A stretch of DNA of 64,000 bases from Siphonodentalium dalli (taxonomy: Eukaryota; Mollusca; Scaphopoda; Gadilida; Siphonodentaliidae). The notes beneath the pieces are model-generated. The model made no database searches. It worked only from the letters and a program-made list of their open reading frames with translations, and was not told the DNA's origin. Below are positions 58,234-64,000 of this stretch, piece after piece. Every line of letters starts with the position of its first letter. Positions within the stretch are counted from its first letter, which is position 1. The position numbers were made by a program, and so were the translations under genes. The DNA is taken from the NCBI GenBank assembly GCA_032622095.1, contig CP136064.1, positions 195,145,948 to 195,209,947 on the forward strand, written 5' to 3'.

Positions 58234-58397
58234 CTCATTATACTTATTATTTATGTGGGCAGTAGCCTCTATACGAGCGCCTGTGGCGCATAAGATACTA
58301 TGGGTGGTGGGATGGGGTGGTGGGTGGGAACTCATTATACTTATTATTTATGTGGGCAGTAGCCTCTATACGAGCGCCTGTGGCGCATAAGATACTA
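58234..58397. repeat. Minisatellite, 1.7 tandem units of ~97 bp
   Basis: CTCATTATACTTATTATTTA ... GGGTGGGAA, then a second unit ending at GCGCATAAGATACTA. Reverse complement of 53538-53659. Confidence 0.9.
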
Positions 58398-58523
58398 GCT
58401 GATGAAGAGTCATTCACAACAATACAACTAATCTATGACCAAGCTATAACAGACATTTTCAGTTTTCATGCTGGACAAGTTTGATAACTTTGATTATAAA
58501 AATCAGAGGACCCTACTTTTCTA

Positions 58524-58788
58524 ATAACCCTTTCATGACTGGAGCATCGCTGGTGCAGCATTAAAGATCCTGTGCCAGTGCATTCTCTTATACATGTATA
58601 TGCGAGTGCATATATAATAGAATGGACTGGCTTACAAGGTCAAAGTAAATATTATTAGGTCAATGTATTCTCTTATATATGAGAAGCTCCTATGGGAGAC
58701 TCACATAATATACACATGAACATGTAAGAGAATGCATGGCACAGGGTTTTCACAATATTTCAGGAAGCTCTAGTCATGGAAGGGTTAA
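58524..58788. mobile_element. TTAA element with two CTCTTATATATG modules
   Basis: ATAACCCTTTCATGACTGGA ... CTAGTCATGGAAGGGTTAA, with two diverged palindromic modules separated by TTACAAGGTCAAAGTAAATA. Confidence 0.75.
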
Positions 58789-58964
58789 ATATTCAATAAT
58801 ACATTTAATATTCCACATATTTCGTAACCATGCACTGCTGCAGAAAACCATTGATGCACTGTTTCTTGAAAAACAATTGCCATATGGTTCAAATAGATGT
58901 GTCACCTATTTATAGTAAATTTATAGTCACCAAATATCTAATTACTTTCTCACTTTCTCAGATG

Positions 58965-59163
58965 TACAGTAATGCTATAAGTAATCGACCCCTTAACCAC
59001 AGCAAAATTATGGGTAACTTTTCAGGATTTAGTCGGAAATATGGCTTGTTGCCATTCGTCGGCTTTCCGATGAATGGCAACAAGCCATATTTCCGAATAA
59101 ATCCTGAAAAGTTACCCATAATTCTGTTGTGGTTAAGGGGTCGATTACTTGGGCCATTACTGA
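58965..59163. mobile_element. Tc1/mariner-like foldback MITE, full copy
   Basis: TACAGTAATGCTATAAGTAA ... GGGCCATTACTGAA. Both arms complete. The 160-codon frame here is a by-product. Confidence 0.85.
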
Positions 59164-59680
59164 ATACTGTATATATATTATGTTATAACAGACACCATTG
59201 CTTTATGGTTTGTTTCATTAAATGTTATTTTATCTTACCCAAATTAATGGTAAATTTTGGTGTCCCCTTATCCTTACATGTAATAAAAATTAAAATCAAT
59301 GAAATTCCATAAAAAAAACAATTGCATTGTGGTACACACATATCTGATTTCATACTAGTACTAAATATCGTGATCCTGGTCCCTTGATCCTTGAATTTCA
59401 AAATTTCCTATCATATATGAATGTACTATGTATATACTAGTACTTGAAATTTCTTGCAGATTTTATATTTATGGACATGTTCGCTAACTGAGCAAATTGT
59501 TAGGGATGACAACTAAACAGCCACATGTACTTCACCCTTCAGGCTTGTGTAACTTGTGAATATTATCATAAAACTTGCCAATGTGAACTCAGTAAAGAAC
59601 TTCCATCTGAAATGTTATCTTGTTGATGTAAAGTGTTAATAAATGTGTCAATCACATTCTAGCTCACTGTGGAAAGTTGA
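59164..59680. other. No gene recognised
   Basis: AT-rich sequence without repeats or exons that could be supported. Confidence 0.5.
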
Positions 59681-60020
59681 GATGTCAACTCAAATATCCA
59701 TACGATGTTTTGGATAAATTGGATGAAAAATGCTGACTGTAGGGCATTCCAAAGTATTTAGTCATGCAAAGAGTAAAATTTAAGATGGTTGCCGGTGGTC
59801 ACATTTTTCATCGAAATTTGAAAAACTTTGATAGCTCTCATCTAGTGGTCACCCCAAAGATCCATATGAAGGTTTTGTGACAGAATGAGGGATGTGGCCT
59901 GTAGGATATGCCGAAGGATTTATATGTTGTAATGCAGCGTAAAATTTCAGATGGCTGCTGACAGCTAGGTTTTTTCATCGAAATTCAGAAAAAAACTGAC
60001 ATTGTCAAGTTAAATTCGCA
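59680..60020 (+). repeat. Two diverged tandem units (~190 bp)
   Basis: Each has GATCCATATGAAGGTTTTG-like, TGTAGG-CATTCC-AAG-ATTTA, and AATTTAAGATGG...TTTTTCATCGAAATT blocks. A third diverged piece is at 60290-60380. Confidence 0.6.
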
Positions 60021-60161
60021 GATAAAATGAGTGTACTGACAAATCTTGATCTCATCTACAAAATCAGTTAGAATAGAGTGTTAGTTGAAAACGTAATTGC
60101 GATGTAACCTGGTCAGAATCAACCAGGCGGCTTTTAGCAGGGGGGGGGGGGGGGGGGGGGG

Positions 60162-61805
60162 AAGGATTGTCAAATACAATTAACTTTGTTTATTAATTGA
60201 CGATTGTGTTGTAGGTAAACTAGGTATTAATCTGTGGATCGGGTAGGAGAATATGGTGAGAGGGTAAATTTGGGTGAGGGGACCTTAAAACTTAAAAGAT
60301 CCACATGAAGTTTGGTGATGATCAGATGAGGGATGGTGCCTGTAGGGTGTGCCAAAGGAATTTGTGGATGGATGGATGCATGAATGGATGGTTGCATGCA
60401 CGAACAACAACACATGACAATAGCTCCTCAAACTTGACTCTGATGAGGAACTCAGAAAATGGGATTCAGATTATTCTGAGCATTAGCGTTACGATTGTCT
60501 GGTTAACCAACTCGTTTTTCACTAGCTTTTGTGTAGGTTTTTTATGAGAAATTTATAAATATTTCAGAGTTTACTTGAATTGTTCCCATAATCCATATTT
60601 CAAGTCCCAAATAAAACCAAACACATGGCACTCTGACTTTTCCTGTTGTCGTTGTTTTTTTTGGGGGGGGGGGGGGGGGGGGGGGGGTAAGGATTGATGG
60701 CTATTTAAAGAAAAAGCAAAGAATCAACTTATGGCAAACTGGAAAAGAAGGAATAAAATACAGTATTCATGCAGGGTTATTTGTATATCAAAATATGACT
60801 GTTCAATCTATTATCAACAACTGTGAATCTGTCATGGATACATGCTGATACTCAGCTTTCATTTAAAAATTCCTAAATTAACTAACATGACAATATATAC
60901 ATGTAATGGATATGTCCTAAAGCATAATAAATAAATGCTCTAAAATAAAATACCAGAAGCCATGATTGAAAATATAGAGTGAAAGATTACCTCACAATTT
61001 CCTGGGAGAAAAGACAGATAATCACCAGCAGCTTCAGAACAAAGTGTATCAAATATCCAATTCACAAAGATATAAATCCCATTCATCTAACGCACAATAA
61101 ATCCATCTACTGCATCGCTGATAGCTCAAGAAATTTGTATAATTGACATACAAACAAAAGCATTGAAAAAACTGAGAATAAATGAGATCAATAGCTTGGT
61201 ATTTGGCAATCTGGCTAACAAAACATGGGCCATGCATGCTCTTAGTAGACACATTGAAAACCCATGTGTTCAATAACCCTGCTTTACTAATGACACCCCT
61301 GTAATATTAAACCACCAGAGATATGAGAAAAACGTGCCTGTCAACCTTCAATATCCCAGTTATTTCTCCACATGTTCCCCCAACACAAAGCTGCAGGTTT
61401 CAATTTAACAGAGTTTACTCATTTTATCATGTCAGTTTACTGCAAGCCAGCCCACTTGAACTGCGAATCCAGCCCAATGAAGATTTGCTAGGAACACACA
61501 AAAACCCTATCATGAGATTACATCTTGGAATTGAATCAGCTCTAAATTCTCCACAATAAAGAATTTGTAACATTTATTTAATTCTCTTCACTTTTAGCTG
61601 CTGATAGGAAAATCATATTCCACACTTATAATGGGTGTTGGGCTTGAAGAGACATGCTGGAACTATTAAATTGGAGTTTTAGCAATTTATATTTGTATTA
61701 TCTTATTTCATAATATCAAAACTGAAGTCACTCAGATCATCAGATTTGGAAATAAGAGAGGCTCTCAGTGACTTTAAATGTCAAAACAAAGCTCAATAAA
61801 AACTA
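60162..61805. other. No gene recognised; poly-G runs
   Basis: Apart from G22 (60140-60161) and G25 (60663-60687), AT-rich DNA with chance frames. GGATGGATGGATG near 60366 is a short microsatellite. Confidence 0.45.
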
Positions 61806-62064
61806 TTAATCCTGCCTATACTAAATGAATTCTCCCATTCAGTTATAAAAGTGTAATTTGAATGGTATATATTATTCATCTTGAGGTGTGTTCAGCAAAA
61901 ATAAGCAGATGACACAGGATGACAGATAATAAAAGTGTATAAGGAGTCCTATTCATTGGAGGGAACTGTTCACCTAGGGACAATGGTTGTTTGTTGAACT
62001 TATTATCTGAACATTTCTTAAAGGATAACTACTCATCAATGAGTATTTAGTATAGAAAGGGTAA
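61806..62064. mobile_element. TTAA foldback ('CTATACTAAATGA' family)
   Basis: TTAATCCTGCCTATACTAAA ... ATTTAGTATAGAAAGGGTAA, with one border base changed from TTAA. The inner half-hairpin TTGAACTTATTATCTGAACA is present. Confidence 0.7.
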
Positions 62065-62409
62065 ATATAAGTCTCAATCAGGGGTACTGAAAGGTGAAAT
62101 TGCCACTGTGTGATGGGGTGCACCATGCAGGGGGTTGGTGCAGCCCGCATGACCAGGGCCTTTGAGGGTTTATTTATCTTGAAGGAACAAGCTGAACTAA
62201 AAAGTGCCATTGGGCGCTTTAGCAATTTTTTTATATTCTTAACTGCCTCAGTCTCAAAACAAGAGTTACTCAGATCAGGATACTGAAATAGATCTCAGGT
62301 TCATAACTATACATAGTAATTTTAATTTCCAAAAATAACTAGCTGAATTAAAATTATAATATGAGTCTGTTGTCTAATTTCTACACAGAAAAGGTAAAAT
62401 TTTACCAAA

Positions 62410-62484
62410 ATTAGGGGAAAGTAACAAGATACACACTCTATAAGCATCAGGGGGAAGTAACAAGATACACACTCTATAAGTAAA
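62410..62484 (+). repeat. Tandem duplication (~37-bp unit)
   Basis: GAAAGTAACAAGATACACAC TCTATAAG repeated twice. A second, 20-bp duplication (TTGTTTCTATTTCCAACATA) is at 62584-62624. Confidence 0.85.
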
Positions 62485-62621
62485 TAATTAAACTAATTGG
62501 TAACTGTCAGTTCAATGGGAAAGGGAACTTTCATTTTAATTGGGGGGGGGGGCATGTAACATAATACAACAGCTAAGACCACTTTGTTTCTATTTCCAAC
62601 ATATTGTTTCTATTTCCAACA

Positions 62622-62760
62622 TATCCAAATTCTAGCTACCAGTATAACTTCAAGTTGAGACTTTATATTCATCCATGTGCTACCATAACAAAGTGGACGA
62701 TGAAACACATTTTATATTACAATGTCCATATATGTTACAATGTCCAGAGGTCTGTGCCAA
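62622..62760 (+). pseudogene. LINE C-terminal fragment, frameshifted
   Basis: Reading across a frameshift near 62690 gives ...LRLYIHPCA then NKVDDETHFILQCPYM. This resembles the C-terminal Cys/His segment (V-E/D-D-E-x-H-F-x-x-x-C-P) of invertebrate LINE ORF2. No RT motifs remain. It is not from the same subfamily as the LINE at 26690 (which reads VEDELHLFLQC there). Confidence 0.45.
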
Positions 62761-62864
62761 TCAATAAGATTGAGAAAGTGTCCCTGGGGTACCCGTACCA
62801 CAAAAGAATGATGAAACAAAAATTGGGATTATTTGGGTCAAAAATCAAAACAATTAACTGGGCC

Positions 62865-63020
62865 TTAACCCTTTCAGTACTAAAGTGTCATTGATGAGTA
62901 GTTTAATATCCCGGCTGCAGGAAATGTTCAGATAATAAGTTCAACAAACAGCTGTTGAACTTATTATCTGAACATTTCCCTGCAATAAATAGGACTCCTC
63001 TACTTTTATTACCTTTCATC
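62865..63020. mobile_element. TTAA foldback ('CAGTACTAAAG' variant), right end lost
   Basis: TTAACCCTTTCAGTACTAAA, then a perfect inner hairpin GTTCAGATAATAAGTTCAAC / GTTGAACTTATTATCTGAAC around AAACAGC. No right TTAA border. Confidence 0.6.
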
Positions 63021-63059
63021 TGCTTTTTTTCCCCATGACAGAAGCAACCAAGGGCAAGA

Positions 63060-63348
63060 GTATGGAATACTATTAGGGCCACTTCCTAAGCATCGGCACT
63101 TCCTAATGGCATTTCTGGCATGCACTGAAAGTGCCAGAAACGACAAAATGTCGCTTTCGGCGCTCGCCAAAACATGCAAAATGTTGCCTGTTTTGGCATG
63201 CACCAAATGCGACACACTTAGTGCCAAAATGTGAGAAATTATTGCATGCATTTTATCGCTTTCAGCGCGTGATTAATGGGGAACTTTTTATCACTTTCGG
63301 TGTGTGCCAGAAGCGCCATTAGCATGTGGCCCTAATAATATTCCATAC
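63060..63348. mobile_element. Foldback element (~289 bp)
   Basis: TATGGAATACTATTAGGGCC and GGCCCTAATAATATTCCATA are inverted ends. Inner arms repeat GTGCCAGAA, GCGCC and TTTGGCATGCA motifs in both orientations. Confidence 0.7.
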
Positions 63349-64000
63349 AAGTGGGATTCTTCCTGAAATGGCACTTTTTTAAGTGCTGAAAAGCTAAATT
63401 TATATCAAATTTATGAAATTTCAGAATTTTTTTTTTTTGGCATGATTCTTAGTTATTCCATTCTGAACACCTCAGTGGAGTATTTCACATAATTTTAAGC
63501 TACTGGAATGGATATAATGTTCTCAAGATTATGGCATCATGACAATTAAATGTTGTTTTAGCTGATAAATGAGTGGTTTGAGGAACCCACCCCTCCCCTG
63601 TGACGCACTTAGCGAAGGGCAAGAGGGGCAGCAATCCCCTCTGCTCTACTGCTCTGGCCCCTGAATACCAGCAAAAATCTTCATAAATTCATAGCCGCCA
63701 GATGTTTCATGGATAGGTCCTCAGTACAGCATATGCATCCTATGGCAAGAATGATGGACACATGGGCAGGCCTTAGATCATGCCATGAATCTCTACTGTG
63801 GCTAACGCCCACAGAGATCATATTCCACCAGTACAAGAACTGGGAAGTTTTGACAGGGAACCTTATAAAGTTGAAAAATAATGTGGGGAATGTATTTCTT
63901 AGTTATTATATGTTCCTTTAAATAGTAATGTAATTCACTGTAGGTGAATGTCCCAACTCGAAATTTCACAATTTCAGTGAATTTGTCGGCGATTTTGCTT
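63349..64000. other. No gene recognised
   Basis: AT-rich. 63600-63660 (GGGCAAGAGGGGCAG ... TCTGGCCCCTG) resembles a decayed end of the CAGGGG-type hAT element at 6336. Confidence 0.4.

Noticed and set aside
58830-59312. 160-codon plus-strand frame
   Set aside because: Its middle is the Tc1-like foldback MITE, and the same peptide recurs at every copy.

Overview
This window looks like AT-rich, repeat-dense nuclear DNA from a marine invertebrate. The best guess is a lophotrochozoan such as a mollusc. The reasons are the absence of bacterial-style gene packing, spliced short exons with GT-AG borders, many non-autonomous DNA transposons, a non-LTR retrotransposon, a tRNA-type SINE, and dispersed repeats carrying GGACGGACGGAC runs. 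The species cannot be named from sequence alone.

The one host gene recognised lies on the minus strand and spans most of the left 40 kb. Three short exons (39370-39669, 33987-34100, 14436-14541) join in matching phase (0/0, 0/0, then 1). They encode an acidic/lysine-rich N-terminus followed by the first half of a BAH domain resembling atrophin/RERE, a nuclear co-regulator. Introns are about 5.3 kb and 19.4 kb. A fourth exon at 13509-13726 joins in phase but ends the protein before the second half of the BAH fold. It may be an alternative terminal exon. The ELM2/SANT/atrophin parts of a full RERE were not found and may lie left of base 1.

The large intron 2 contains a nearly complete non-LTR retrotransposon (26690-31033, minus strand) with ORF1 (coiled coil plus FP/RRM-like region) and an uninterrupted 1158-codon ORF2 (endonuclease plus reverse transcriptase).

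Most of the rest is a dense layer of non-autonomous DNA transposons whose borders can often be read directly. (1) hAT-type elements with 8-bp target duplications at 4662, 6336, 22745 (with a remnant BED zinc finger), 50454 and 53809. (2) TTAA-flanked piggyBac-like elements in several TIR families. Many share a palindromic module with the core CTCTTATATATGCGAG, and one 1.56-kb element has an AABB internal tandem structure. (3) At least 15 copies of a Tc1/mariner-like ~200-bp foldback, one hosting a minisatellite. (4) Other foldbacks, and a GC-rich tandem/inverted compound repeat at 46811-47708. Several insertions are nested, so relative ages can be inferred.

Right of 39.7 kb I found no convincing host gene, only repeats and unassigned AT-rich sequence. 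I saw no CRISPR array, rRNA or canonical tRNA gene.
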